A stretch of DNA of 64,000 bases, taken from Effrenium voratum. Taxonomy: Eukaryota > Sar > Dinophyceae > Suessiales > Symbiodiniaceae. Shown here piece by piece: positions 44,919 through 56,106 of this stretch. The position numbers were made by a program, and so were the translations under genes. Under the pieces are notes generated by a model. That model saw only the letters and a program-made list of their open reading frames with translations. It did no database searches and was not told the origin of the DNA. The DNA lies in contig CAUJNA010001224.1 of NCBI GenBank assembly GCA_963377175.1, positions 1,615,001 through 1,679,000 on the forward strand, in the 5' to 3' direction. How positions within the stretch are numbered: the first letter of the stretch is position 1; every line of letters starts with the position of its first letter.

Positions 44919-44935
44919 GTTGCTCTCTGTCTGTG
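44340..44935 (+). repeat. Compound TG / TGTATATC / TC microsatellite
   Basis: (TG)n at about 44340-44385, then TGTGTATATC-type units to about 44635, then (TC)n with GTCTC interruptions to about 44930. ORFs of Ser/Leu/Val/Cys in these blocks are artefacts. Confidence 0.95.
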
Positions 44936-45044
44936 TCTCTGTGCCACTGTGGTCTGCTGAACTGTACGAGCCGTTACGAGAGAAGACATACCATGATTCC
45001 ACTGTGCGGGCTCTTATCAGTGATAACAAAGTCAGGCAACAAAA

Positions 45045-45425
45045 ATGACTCAATCTGCAAAGCTTGAGAACAGATCAACACATGTTCACTTCCACCATTC
45101 GAGGCAGCCACGGCTTGCTTGGCTTTTAGGATTTAAGCGTACCCGTTCTGCAGTAGGACTTCGAACAACTCAAAGGCTGATCCTCACCAATTTCATTGAA
45201 CTTCAGAACGGACTGCAATATACCATGCTACATTTCGCCGACACACCCTCGCAACGCGTTTTCTGGTGGAAATCAAACATGCGCCTGCAATGTGTCAACA
45301 GTAGTGGATCAAATGCACTAGCCTGCTTCGAAGTCGCGCTCTGGCAAAAGTTACACCAGCATAGACCCCAAATAGCATCGGAGATTTGCCCACCCATAAG
45401 ACCAGCATCCAAAACAGCACCCTAA
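45045..45425 (+). CDS. Unrecognised 126-codon ORF
   Basis: Protein-like stretches include LTNFIELQNGLQYTMLHFAD and ALACFEVALWQKLHQHRPQI. A minus-strand frame across 45412-45203 also looks plausible. There is no known family and no splice evidence. Confidence 0.3.
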   Translation: MTQSAKLENRSTHVHFHHSRQPRLAWLLGFKRTRSAVGLRTTQRLILTNFIELQNGLQYTMLHFADTPSQRVFWWKSNMRLQCVNSSGSNALACFEVALWQKLHQHRPQIASEICPPIRPASKTAP

Positions 45426-45516
45426 CCCGCTCGCACCCTGACCAAGCACCCTGTCAGCCCCCACCTGGCCCGAATGATTTCGCTGCACAAACCCCACCTC
45501 TTTTTAGAAGTATTGT

Positions 45517-46116
45517 ACCAAGTGCAAAACCCCCCCCCCCCCCAACACTCCCCCCCCCCAGAAGTTAAGATCATGTTGGGGCTGGCACAAGTAGTTGGAC
45601 CAAATCAAGCCTAATTGAGCCTGATTAAGCCTAAATAAGCATAATTTAGCTTAGTTAAGCCTAGGAAGGCAAATTTAAATGTTGCTTAATTAAGCTTTGT
45701 TGAGCCTACCCAGCCCTGGCAACTGTGACATGCACTGGTTTTGAGGGGAGTGAGACCTTACAGGTGAAGGAGAAGATTCAATCAATTGACGCCAATTCCG
45801 GGCAATCCGAGCTCTTAGGCTCAATTAAGCTCAACCTGGCCTTAACTGTTTTGGGGGGGGGGGTCTAAGTGACCCCTCTCGGCTTGCAACACTCCCCCCA
45901 AAAAAAGTTAAGGCCATTTTAGGCTTACTTAAGCCAAAACGGCGTAATCCAGCTTGCCCACTACAGCTTCTGTCGCTAATTGCTGAGCCCTGCTGTGGGT
46001 GCAATGCCTCATTTGAGCTCCCAAGTTTGGCCCCGAATATGCTCAGCAAGACAGAGCCGGCCTTGTGATTTTTTTTTGGGGGGGGGCTCTTGTGGGGGGG
46101 GAGTCTTGCACTTGGT
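45517..46116. mobile_element. 600-bp element with inverted ends and poly-C/poly-G arms
   Basis: ACCAAGTGCA at 45517-45526 is the exact inverse of TGCACTTGGT at 46107-46116. Just inside both ends lie runs of C (left) and G (right). An internal pair (..CCCCAGAAGTTAAG and CTTAACTG..TTTTGGGGGG) is also inverted. No ORF of note, so probably non-autonomous. No clear target duplication was seen. Confidence 0.6.
45601..45680 (+). repeat. 10-bp tandem repeat, consensus CTAAWTAAGC
   Basis: About seven units keep an exact 10-bp register (CTAATTGAGC, CTGATTAAGC, CTAAATAAGC, ATAATTTAGC, TTAGTTAAGC..). AATTAAGC words recur at 45690-45700 and 45825-45840. Confidence 0.75.
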
Positions 46117-47131
46117 GATATTATAGCTTTCAGCTATCTAGGGAAACAAATCTCCGACAGCGGCCGAAATATGAGCACTGGTCCTCGTCTGACCCAGCCT
46201 GTTGTCGGGGGAGAGATCAGAAAGGAAGGTCAGCAAATCTGTGAAGCACCTGCACGCGGCTGTGGTTCTTGCGGGCCCCCTAAATTGGAGACAGTGACAA
46301 GCTGCAGGCTTCAACCCGTCACGGGATTCACTCATGGACTCGGAGCAGGGACTGGCTTGTTAGACACATCTATGTTCAATCCCTGCTCTGCTGCCCGGTC
46401 GCTGAGAAGCCGTCATGTGCTGTACGGCTGGAATCTTCGCACAGCCATCTACCTACTCTTAGAGGTCTTGTCAGAAGAAAGTCTTCACGCCGACCAAGGA
46501 CCAACACGTTTCGTGCACCGGCTGAGTCTTATTACCGAATCAGTGCGCCACAGTTGGGCCCCAGCTGCCTGAAACAGCTGCCTTGCAGGGGTCGAAAGAG
46601 CCGCTTTATCTGCTTTGATGCTTTTTATACCATCCCTGGAAAAGCAAAGTTACAATCTGAACGAGGGTCCCTGGAAGACGCTTTCCCTGGAACATAAACT
46701 ACAGACTTTCCAGCCTGGAATCCGCGGTGTAGCCGTGCTGGGCCTGGAAGGGGGCGGGGGGCATGGCGAACGTTCTGATAGCGTCCTCCTTGAAGGCATC
46801 CGGTTGTTTTGGGAAAAGCAAGAGAGCAGGGCCCATTTAGCCTGTTCCCCCCCCTTCTGAGACAAATCCACGAAGTGAGCTCACTTTTGGGTGTGGGCAG
46901 AACCCAAATGAGTGGTTGGCGAGCATGTGCCGTCGCTGGATACATAATGCCTGATTCTGCCAGAGCCCACTGGCAGAGTCTCCTCCCTGTGTGGGTCTTT
47001 GCTTGCAGCCGCATCTACCTAGATCAACATTGGCCGTGAGAGAAATTCCAGGTGCATGGCTACAGGTGCTGAAGACTCGCAATCCATGCGGGGATGTCCA
47101 AACCAGAAGGGTGCAGACCCTTTGAGGCACA
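46117..47131 (+). other. No firm gene; one 160-codon frame enters here
   Basis: A plus-strand frame from 46090 to 46572 ends in protein-like sequence (VLYGWNLRTAIYLLLEVLSE) but begins inside the mobile element, so a full-length gene is unlikely. A 9-bp hairpin (GAGCAGGGA/TCCCTGCTC) lies at 46343-46388. Confidence 0.3.
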
Positions 47132-50100
47132 TCACTCGAGCCTCGCCTTGATGTTGGCTGAGAGGTGCTCCAAGTTCCAAAAGCTATCGTCCATGACGGA
47201 GGCGCCCATGATGATGCAGGAAAGCTCCTGGACGAGCTCAGTTGGCTCGCGTACAAGTCATCTCTGCTTCGCCCCCCGCCAAAAAAGGAAAGCGCAAACT
47301 CAAACTCAAGTCCAACAAACCTGGGTTGTCTGCAGCCAAACTCCTCAAACTCCAAAACGTCCCTGCAAGATTCACAAAGCCAAAAATCAGCTTGAGAAAC
47401 CCCGAGAGGATCCTTTGGGAAACACCACACATTGCTGGTATTTTCCAAAATCAAACCACAAACTCGATTCATCCCCCCCAGCTTCGCTCGTCATAGCCCG
47501 GCTTCACTAAGCGCCCGTAAATGAAATAACCCATCTAAACCAGCGGAACCCATCTATTTTTAAGCAAACCAACCCAAGAAGGACACCTAGTGCCATCTAT
47601 TGTTAAGCAATCTAACCCAACAAGGACACCGAACGCAAGCGCCCCTTCAGGCCCTTGGAAGAACCCGGCTTCACCACGCCTGCTCCGACCAGATGCGGCA
47701 GGTCTCCAGCGGCAGCAGCTCCTTGAAGGCCTACGGCACGGCTTCTTGGCTGCTTCGGTGGTGTGTTAGTTTGGGCGTTCTTGTCTTTCTGGTTCTCTGG
47801 CTAATTGGTTGGTATGTTGGTATGTTGGTTTATTCTGAGTTCTTACTTGGTTTGACTTTGCACAGGTTATGTTAAAACCCACTGGAGCCACAGAAAGAAG
47901 CAGCCAAAGGACCCTACCATGCTTGAAAAAAAGAAAAGAAAAACATCGCACATGACACATCTACGCAAGAAGCAATCCAAGAACTGGCCAAGCTAGCTCA
48001 GCGTCCGGAAGGTTCAAGCCAAAATGGGTCGGGCGCCACTCAGGAAGGCGGTCTTCATTTAGCTCCGGTGGGTCACCCTGCCTTCGCGCGGCAAGAAGAA
48101 GTCGCATACACCCTAAAAGCTGCCGCTCCTTCAAGCAAGGCTTTCACCAAACAGGGGCTGAACATATGTCAAGCGAGTGTTTCTCAAATGGGGCAACCCC
48201 ATGGGCTGATTCAAGTTGAGGCCTCCTTTGGGCTTCCTTTTAACACACCGCCCAAAAAGGGCTCCGCCCATCTTGAGAAACCTCCCGGAAGTCCAACGAG
48301 CCGCCCGCCAACGGACCTCGCTCGCTCGCCGCAATTTTGGGGCCGCCGGCCGAGCGGAAGGCATTCACCTGCGGTGCCACGGCCTCCACCAAGGACACCT
48401 GGCCGGACGAGCGACTCGCCGCCGTTCTGGAAGTGCCCCAGGCCCGGTGCACAGATATGGCTGTGGTGGTCATAAAACCGTTTTGGCTGATCCCATTTTG
48501 GGTGGTGGGTGAATTCACCACCCTTTTTGGAGCCTATTCTAGTGGGGATTGGGATGTTCACTGGGGGTATGAAGTTTTGACCCATGGCCATATTGCTGTT
48601 GTTTTTGCTTTCAGGACTGGGAACAAAGGGTCGGCCTCGACTTTCGGTCTTCCCTTGCTTGGTCAACCAACAAAGAAGGAAGGTTAACCATCACCGAAGG
48701 GACGAGGCTGACATGAGGGAACACAGTTGACAATTGCTGATCAACGTACACAAAGCATAGAACACGTTCATCTTACAAAAAAACTCAATGATTGGGATAA
48801 AGTCCTTAGCTTCTTCCTTTCTGCTTGAGGCAACTCACATCATTTCCAGAATCTGATCGCCCTTGAATGATGTCGGACATCCCAGAAAACGCAAGATTTT
48901 CAAAGCAGATCGTTTCAGCCATAGTGGTTGACACACTGTTCAAAAGCAGGATTGCCCGACCCTGATAATCAGTGTCTTTCTTCTCTGCTTGCGCCTGCGA
49001 CCAAACAAACCATGTTTTCTCCTGGGCGTGCACGTCCCAAGCTTGCAAGAAAGCGAATGTACCTCAAAGCCCAGGCTCGCTAACGCGTTGATGCAAAGCA
49101 CAAGGTCTCGCCCCGGAATTGGAGAGTTGGCCAAGATGATGCGCCTTAGGTGGGGGTGCAATGTGGCAAGAACCCCGCAAGGAACATGGATTGAAGCAAA
49201 GTCACATAGGGGTATTGTTCGGGTGCATAGAGCCAAAGTCGTGGCAAACCGCAGGCGAGCCACATTGATCTGCTCAATATGAGTGGTTAATAAATCTGAA
49301 GCAAGGCGTCCCACATCGGCAGGATGCCCCACAATGAATCCTGAAACCTGGCAAACTTATCCAACCTGTTGGACTTCCATTCTCCAAAATGTATGTATAC
49401 GTGTATTTGTTCCTTCTTTAAAAAAAAAAAAAAACAAAAAAGGAATTATATATATATACATAAAAGCATATTGAAAAGCAGATTGCAAGTTCCCGCTTGC
49501 TCCTTTGTTTGGTGAATCAGCCGCATAGGAGTTGCTGGCAAACTCGTAGCTCGGAAACCTTGCCTTCAGGCGTCAAAATCATACCAGCAGGGCCTTGAGC
49601 CCTCTCGGCGTCCCTCACCCACCTCCGCCCCGTGCCTCCGCCGCCCGAGCAAGGAACTGGTCTCGGTTGGCACCTGAGGGAGCTGCGGCGGACGGCCAGA
49701 GACTGCAAGACCAGGTGGCAACGTTTCGGGTACCAAATGAAGCCAATTTGCTGGTGGTTGGTTGACGGCACATGGACGCCTAGGCCAGTCTCTCACAACG
49801 CTGGACTCTCCGCACAGAAGGCCCGTTTGGGGTTGATCATGGTTGGTAAAGAACTCGCCAAACAAACAAGGGCAAAAGGTGCCACTGAAGAAGTGGGGGT
49901 TTAAAACATTGTCTGTCTGGGGCTATCCAAGAGAAGGCCCCGGGCTGTTGCGTGATTTCGGAAAGAAGCATGCTGCTGTGTGAGTTCGCCGACTATATAT
50001 TTGCCTTGCCCCGCTGTTTTTACAAGAACTGAAGCTGAGTTCATCACGCTGAGCATCATTCCAAGTACCAACAGTGATGAACAAAGAACGACACGAGGGC

Positions 50101-51498
50101 AATTCCGACAAATGGAATCCGTTTTGCTCACAAATGCCAAGGCTCAAAGAAGCTGAACCAGGCCACAGGAAAGCACAGCTCCCACCCCCCGTCACCGACA
50201 TCCATCCAATCCGGGTGAGGCACTTGTGAGGTTCACGCCCCCGCCGCCGGGCTTGAGCTCAATTTCGGAGTGGCCTGGAAACATGCGAAGCCGGAATTTT
50301 CAATTCGGGGCCCTTTGGCGCACATCATTTGGACGGGGGGATTGATCCACCAGCCATTTTTGACGGATTTCCCGAGTAAGGCTTCAAACTTTGGAAGCCA
50401 AATAGGTCGGCTCTTGTGTCTTTGGCTTGGAAGCGGTAGCTGGTGTTGCATCCTCTAATCCCCAAATAGGCACTCACGAGACTAGCGCTTAAGCATGCCG
50501 GGATGTGAACGGTTGGACTGAATGTTGGATGGCTGAGGGATCCACAAAAGAACCCTGGCCTAGCAAAGAGTTGTCACCACCTCGTCCCAATGTCACTCCT
50601 GATGAGACGACACTACTTCTGTTTTTGAGGCGTCCATCCTCAGGAAAAAGCGCAGTGGTGCTGCCATTTGTTTGAAATGCTATGTCGCAGTGCAGAACGT
50701 GCACGCCCCACTCTTTGGTTTGGTAGCTGGGGCCTTTCCCGTTACAGTCAAGAGAGGTGCCGTTGAGCAGAAAGCAAACACAGGCAGATCTACGCAAAGT
50801 TACCTGAATTCAGGGACAAATTGGGCTTCCTACACCGGACACTGTGGTTGACCTTCCAGGAAAGTAACAGCAGCCACCTTCGCGCAAGGATTCACACCTG
50901 TCAAGTACGCCAAACAAGGCCTAGGGGGTTGACATCTGCGGAGGCAACTCGGTTGTAAACCTACAAAGGCTTGCGCGAGTTGCCCGGAATAATCATGAGG
51001 GTGCTGGTTAAAATGATGCAACCGAATCGGCTGGACACTCACATCCGAACCGCGCCTGGCAGGGTAAAGCTCAAGCACAAGCTCTCCAGGTCGTCCATGT
51101 CTCGTAGCTTCGACAGGGAGTTGTGGAGCTGGCGGACGGAGGCGAATGAAAAGGCGGCCACAAGCGCAACCGGCGCTTGACCCAAGCGTCTTGTCGGACC
51201 AAATGAGCATTTTCTCAACTTGCCTCTTCCAAACATGTGAGAACATTTCTTCTGTGTAGTGTCGCGTTCCGATCGTCGAATCAAGCAAACCCACACTTCA
51301 AAAAGGGGCGTCCCAGCTAACCTCTTCCCAACAACCATGGACGTGGATAGGTGGCTTCCCCAAAATGCATGTCGTCTTCCAGGACCCTCCGAACATCAGG
51401 CGACTGGTTTTGATGCTGGAAAGAGGGCAACCTGGAGCGGCTCCCTCGCGCCTCAGGGTCCACGGCGCGCAAGGAGTCGTGGGACAGGGGCGCAGTGC
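47132..51498 (-). CDS. Unrecognised split gene, at least seven exons, stop seen
   Basis: Exons in order: 51498-51432 (TAPLSHDSLRAVDPEARGS), 51189-51056 (APVALVAAFSFASVRQLHNS), 49673-49623 (ANRDQFLARAAEARGG), 49340-49063 (FIVGHPADVGRLASDLLTTH), 48961-48839 (GRAILLLNSVSTTMAETICF), 48398-48282 (VSLVEAVAPQVNAFRSAGGP), 47730-47680 (AFKELLPLETCRIWSEQ) and about 47245-47132 (LVQELSCIIMGASVMDDSFW, TGA at 47134-47132). From 49673 on, phases agree at each junction. Donors include good GT sites (GAT|GTGAGT, GAG|GTACAT, GAG|GTGGGT) and GC sites. About 300 residues are visible. The link between 51056 and 49673 is less sure; an exon at about 50128-50017 or 50788-50611 may lie between. The Leu-rich segments suggest helical repeats, perhaps of an organelle RNA-binding type, but I recognise no family. 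Confidence 0.6.
47549..47633 (+). repeat. Tandem duplication of a dispersed repeat
   Basis: CATCTATTTTTAAGCAAACC..AAGGACACC is followed at once by CATCTATTGTTAAGCAATCT..AAGGACACC. A third relative is at 23547. It lies in the intron before the last exon of the gene at 47132-51498. Confidence 0.6.
48455..48593 (+). mobile_element. MITE family 1, copy D (intronic)
   Basis: 139 bp between TATGGCTGTGGTGGTCATAA and GTTTTGACCCATGGCCATA, with TA at both borders. The interior shares GGGGATTGGGATGTTCACTGG-type sequence with copies C and E. It lies in the 440-bp intron between exons 48961-48839 and 48398-48282. Confidence 0.7.
49420..49465 (+). repeat. A run and (TA)n microsatellite
   Basis: A run of about 14 A at 49422 and a TATATATATA run at about 49448-49462, in an intron. 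Confidence 0.8.
50611..50788 (-). CDS. Candidate exon, unrecognised
   Basis: After a GCGTAG acceptor: SACVCFLLNGTSLDCNGKGP, SYQTKEWGVHVLHCDIAFQT and STTALFPEDGRLKNRSSVVS. Composition is convincing. The open frame continues to a stop at 50489-50491. It may belong to the gene at 47132-51498, but the phase does not match the exon at 51189-51056. Confidence 0.45.
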
Positions 51499-52568
51499 CT
51501 CATTTGCCGCGCGAGACCCCAAGGAAAGGCGACCTCAACATATGTTGCTGCGTCACATGCTCCGTGGGCGTCTTGCGTATCAGACACATTACACCAGCAA
51601 TCGTGGTACATCATCTACTGTATTTTATTATTTCATTGTTGAAGCCACAAATGGCCATGACCAGAAGCGGCAAGCCCCAAGGCCACAGAAGCCTCTGGGC
51701 AAACTGAAATGGGCTTCTGAAAAGCCCTGGACCTACGTAGTCACTCCACCTGAAGACCAAACTACCCATCCAATAAAACGCAGCCAACGTAGCACCGTTA
51801 GCGTAAAAACGGCAAGAACTTGTGACCCAGCAAAACCCTTGTACTGTAGCCATACCCAGCAAACTTGCAAAAACCATCTCAACGAATGACTTACAAACAA
51901 AAGTGGCCCAACATGTGCCATCAAATACAAGCAAACATGGCGCACCGCATGTTGTCTGTGTTGACCTTTTGCCAGCAGCTGGTGCGTGGGCATGTGTCCC
52001 CAACTCCAAGACATACCGAGTAACGGCCTCCCTGCCTATCCCACTGTGCAGGGATACTCTTGAAGCTGGTAGCTGAACAAAAACTATGCTGATGGAGGAC
52101 ATCAAGCCCTGCTGTTGACCCCTGACTAATGCACCCCCACGAATCATTGCAGCGTGTCCCTGCTAGAGCGATGTCCTTTCCTCCAAGAAAACCCCTGGAA
52201 AAAGAACTGGGGGGAGGGTTGTCAATCAGTGAGGGGGAATCATCACACATGTGTTCAGCCCCCGGTTCAACCCCGATTTGCCCCGACCATCCCTCCGACA
52301 CCCCGAAGGCCGTGAGCCTTGGGCTCCCAGACCCAGCACGGATCTCCAGAAGGCAGGGTGCAGCCTCAGAGCTCAAAACTTCCGGTTCAGGTGGTCCAAA
52401 AGAACGGGGAGGACCTTACCCACTGGCCCAAGGGATGTGACTTCCATTGGATTTGCAAATATGGAGTTTCGATTGGGCCCATGGTATAATGAGATCCATC
52501 AAGACCCTTTCTGAGGTGTTCAGAAATGGCGGAGATGCTTTCCGCCCTGCAATCCATGTTCTGGAATG
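51499..52568. other. No firm gene
   Basis: Two long antisense frames overlap (minus 52147-51611, 178 codons; plus 51365-51889, 174 codons). Neither shows a domain, and they contradict each other. Both may be chance. Confidence 0.3.
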
Positions 52569-52692
52569 ATTTGGCCATGGGTCAAAACCCCATACCCCCA
52601 GTGAACATCCCAATCCCCACTAAAATAGACTAAAATGGGTGGTGCACCTACCCCAAAATGGGATCCCATTGGTTTTGATTCACTGCCATTTC
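52569..52692 (-). mobile_element. MITE family 1, copy E
   Basis: TTGGCCATGGGTCAAAAC at the left; GGTTTTGATTCACTGCCA at the right. The interior is nearly the reverse complement of copy C at 14599-14714, so the two are recent relatives in opposite orientation. Confidence 0.7.
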
Positions 52693-53213
52693 AAGTTTTG
52701 CTTTCCGGAGAAATGGTATGGGGGGGAGAACTTTGAGCGAGGGCACCTGAAGGTCACTACTTGTAGCACCATCAAACACACCGGCGATCGCCCAAAGTGC
52801 TTGCAGGGGTTATAGCACTGCCTGCTGCTTAAATTCAAGGTCATCCAAAATGGCTGCAAAGGTTTCATGCGACCTTACTAAGAGGCCTTCAGTTTTTAAA
52901 ATGGATTGCCCCAAATCAAAAGTTGAATTTGACCTACAATGTCATCAAGGGTCAGCATAGAATGCCTCTCAAAGCCATGAGTCACATGATCACTGATGAA
53001 ATCAAAGAGGCAAACACTTGCAAACACATGGGTAGTCTGTCTTGAGGGTACCCTTTTTGTTTTTTTTTCCTTTTTTTCGGGAAACCAAAGGGAACCCACC
53101 CCCATTTGAGACAAGTTCAAATGCGCCGGCGTCAACACTAGGGTCCAAGGTCATGGCTTTCTCAGGTCCAGATTTCCTAACTTGACCATCTACCAAGCCC
53201 AAGCAAAAGGGTT
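52693..53213. other. Nothing recognised
   Basis: Unique sequence with a T run at 53056-53077 and no supported ORF. Confidence 0.35.
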
Positions 53214-53312
53214 CTAGGGGTTGATTCCTTGTCCATTCTTTTCAACCATCGTTCTTTTCAAAAGCCAGCTGTTTCCCCAGGCTTTTGGACGGCTTTTTTT
53301 GAAAGCAGGACG
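53214..53312 (+). repeat. Dispersed repeat, second copy (see 1232-1325)
   Basis: Shares CTAGGGGTTGATTCC, AACCATCGTTCTTTTCAAAA and CAGCTGTTTCCC in order with 1232-1325. Confidence 0.6.
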
Positions 53313-53398
53313 CCTGAAAAGAATGGAATTGCAAGGTGCCCCTAGAGTGGTTGGACCATGGCACCACCTGGCGACCTCTCGCGACCTCTCGCGAGCTC

Positions 53399-55329
53399 TT
53401 AGGCGCCCTGCTGGATGTCCACCAAACGATTGTCGATGATGCACTTGGCCACGATCTGACCCAGAAGCCTCCGACAGATTGGACCACACACAACACCGGG
53501 ATGTGCCGCTGGGAACCCTTTCGCGATGTTGGCTTCTTCTTTGAAGCATCCAATGCCAGCCCCTTAGTTTTGACACAAACAGAAAGCAAGCAAGTCACTA
53601 CAATTCACCCCCCAGATGTAAGGTGATGCAAAGTGTGCACCCCTTAAGTCGAAGGCTTCGCTATCAGAACCGTCAGCATGTGCCCGCTACATGGTTGTAC
53701 TTAGTTGTATTTGCGCTTCCTGCCATTTGCTCAAGCAAAGTCTCGCTGAGCAGAACCTTTGTGTGCTCACCTTTGCCATTTTGCAGCTCCAGCCCTGGAC
53801 AGGTCCTCTCCAACATCAGGTCTCTTTCTCTTTGGCACCACCACCACCTGTGTGTACAGCTTCTGGTCACGCTCGGTGTTGCTTCAGAGGTGCAGGCGTG
53901 AGGTTTGCTCGGTTGGACAAGGCTTCATGGCCGCGGAGGGCATTGGCTTTGCATTCTCTGGCTGCAGCCTTCAGTTTTCCCCTGGCACATTCGCGGCACA
54001 GGCAGCTGGTTTCGCTTCATGCGAGTGAGGTCCTTCGCATAGCGCCCACTTTGGAGCGCAATGGCGCCCTAGAGGCAGGGTTGGCCAGCTATCGTCTACC
54101 AGACGGGACCTTGTCTGGCGTGGGGCTTTCATCATATGGTTGTGCCCTTCAGTCATTCACCACAGCAGGATTGCATGCCGCTAGCGGCCTGCAAGGCCAG
54201 TAGAATGCACGGCTTTAGTGAACACGAACTTCACCCTTCTACGACTGCCTATCCGAGTGATTGTTGCCACGGGCTTATCTAACCTCAAAACCAGCTGCCT
54301 GCGTGTAAAAGAGGCTTGGCAGAGCTTTGAAACTTGCAGTGCTGTCCTACAAAGCAGCCTACGGCAACATAAGAGGAGCCTCGGCAAGCTCTCTGCAAGA
54401 ATTGGGTGTTTCCCCCCCCCCAGGCCACAACAATAGTTACGTATATCTCGTTTTATTGCCTATTGGCCCCTCATCATAGCTCACAATATGCTGGGAAGGT
54501 GGATGTTTTATGCATGGAATCCGTTTGACCTGTTCTGAGCAAAGTAGCATTCACAGTGTCACTGGCATCAATACTTGCGTGGCTCAGCACATTAGCTTCT
54601 TTTTGTCCCCTTTATTGAGGGGTGTTGTTTTTTTGTTTGTTGCAAAGGTCTTGGTTGACGTTGGAAGGGGAGCAAAAAATTAAATTTTAGCAGTTGAGTG
54701 GCGATTTCCCACTAAACCACAATAAGCAAAACTTGGGAAAAATGTTTCCCAACGACAGCCATGAGGTGGCCAAAGGAAAAACCTCCCATTTTGGGGCTCC
54801 CCTAGCCAAAGCCATCCAAACCCAGCACGTCCCGCCTCCATCTCTCAAGGATTTGCTGCGCAGCCTGCCCGCTTCGCGAGTGTTGGGACCAAATGTGCCT
54901 CTTGGAACGTCGGAAAGGGCTCCCAAGATCAGAAGGTCCAAATCTGCAGCACAATCAACTGCTGCAACGATCCCAAGTTCTGTCTATGCTTGGGAGCAGC
55001 TCAAGGATCAGTTAATCTATGCCATCGGGTCGCAGAGCAGAAAGCCGAAGACTCAGAGGATATGCTTCAAAACAAAACAAAAAACAAACATTGGGCTTGT
55101 GCTGTTATCTTCAATAAAACAATGCCCAAACTCTTTTCCCAACTCCTCCCGCCAAATCTACCAGTGCATGATAGGAGCTGACAAACCCTATCACGCTCCC
55201 ATGTAAACACCCTTGGGGTGCTTGGAGGATTTGACATTTAGACGCCCCTTTTGCTGGGTGAGCTGTCTTGAGCCAGCCTGGTCGTCAGCGCGGCGCAGCC
55301 AGTGTGGGTCGTACGGCTCGGGGAAAAGC
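53399..55329 (-). CDS. Unrecognised split gene, three exons including the stop
   Basis: Exon 55329-55278 (after ATCGAG) reads LFPEPYDPHWLRRADDQ and ends at a GC donor. Exon 54919-54869 reads PFPTFQEAHLVPTLAKR, phase 0 at both ends, GC donor. The last exon 53455-53399 (after GGTCAG) reads IVAKCIIDNRLVDIQQGA and TAA. Codons are C/G-ending in the first and last. The first two join in frame; more exons probably lie between 54869 and 53455. I know no protein with these motifs. The last exon could belong to a different gene. Confidence 0.5.
53456..54868. other. Presumed intron sequence
   Basis: Contains a plus-strand 170-codon frame (53691-54203) with a plausible tail (GLASYRLPDGTLSGVGLSS) but no supporting codon bias. 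No repeats recognised. Confidence 0.3.
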
Positions 55330-56011
55330 CTCGATTGGACACAAACAGGCAGGGACTACAGCAATTCATTCATCTGGAGGAGTGCTGATTGCTGATCTGC
55401 TGTGGGGGCATCGCCGAAAACAGGTTTGATTTGATGCAAAGCGAAGTCGATGTAGCTCTTTCGCTCGCCCGGCTTAGAATGATTTTTGCTTGATTGCCAT
55501 GCCGAAAAGTTCTGCTTCTGAGTGCACTGTTGACCTGGAGATGAAAGCTCATGAGACGAGCAAGGCGGCTCTGCCAGAGGCTGCAGTCTATTGGACGTGT
55601 ATTGCACTTGGTTCTTCACATTGCTGCCAGAGCTCTCAGCTTTGAGTCCAAAATTCATCTAGCTGCGCTCAATCTGAAGGCCAAATAATCAGGCGCAACG
55701 AAGAAGTGGTAGTTCATGGTCGATGGTGTGCCCAAGCATTTGACACTTGAACTTGTGATAGTCGGTGAATAGTGACACATGAGTCCACTAACAGGAGGAA
55801 AAACCGTCGGCGGGACCAGAATAGTGCTGTTTTTTCACACACAAACAAACACCCAGCTCAATTCTCGAGGAACTCGGAACATGGTGCCTCTCTCCTGAGA
55901 CACTTTTCCGCAACCATTAAATACCGTTGAACCAACTGCGCCGAAACTGAACGAGGAATCAAAAGCAAACCTTGAGAGCTGTGTTGTTTTATGTTCCCTT
56001 TTTGTTTTCAG
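55330..56011. other. Nothing recognised
   Basis: Unique sequence. The end (..CCTTTTTGTTTTCAG) is a strong acceptor for the exon that follows. Confidence 0.4.
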
Positions 56012-56106
56012 CTGAATGCAACAATCTGCCCAGCAGCATGTTCCCTGGCGTGCCGCTCCGGAAGAGCGTGGGGGAGGTGGTCCTGTGCCAGATTCGAGGT
56101 GACTAA
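56012..56106 (+). CDS. Candidate exon with strong acceptor, unrecognised
   Basis: The frame reads ECNNLPSSMFPGVPLRKSVG then EVVLCQIRGD and TAA at 56104-56106, with nearly all codons C/G-ending. A GT donor (CGAG|GTGACT) is also possible at 56098, in which case the gene continues. No upstream partner was found. Confidence 0.55.

Noticed and set aside
44506..45067. Ser/Leu/Val/Cys ORFs of 130-180 codons
   Set aside because: Translations of TG and TC microsatellites.
46343..46388. Possible tRNA-like or terminator hairpin
   Set aside because: A single 9-bp stem with a 28-base loop; no cloverleaf, anticodon arm or GTTCRA in the right place.
48337..48455. Plus-strand exon reading ATASTKDTWPDERLAAVLEV
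   Set aside because: The minus-strand reading of the same DNA joins in phase with neighbouring exons on both sides.
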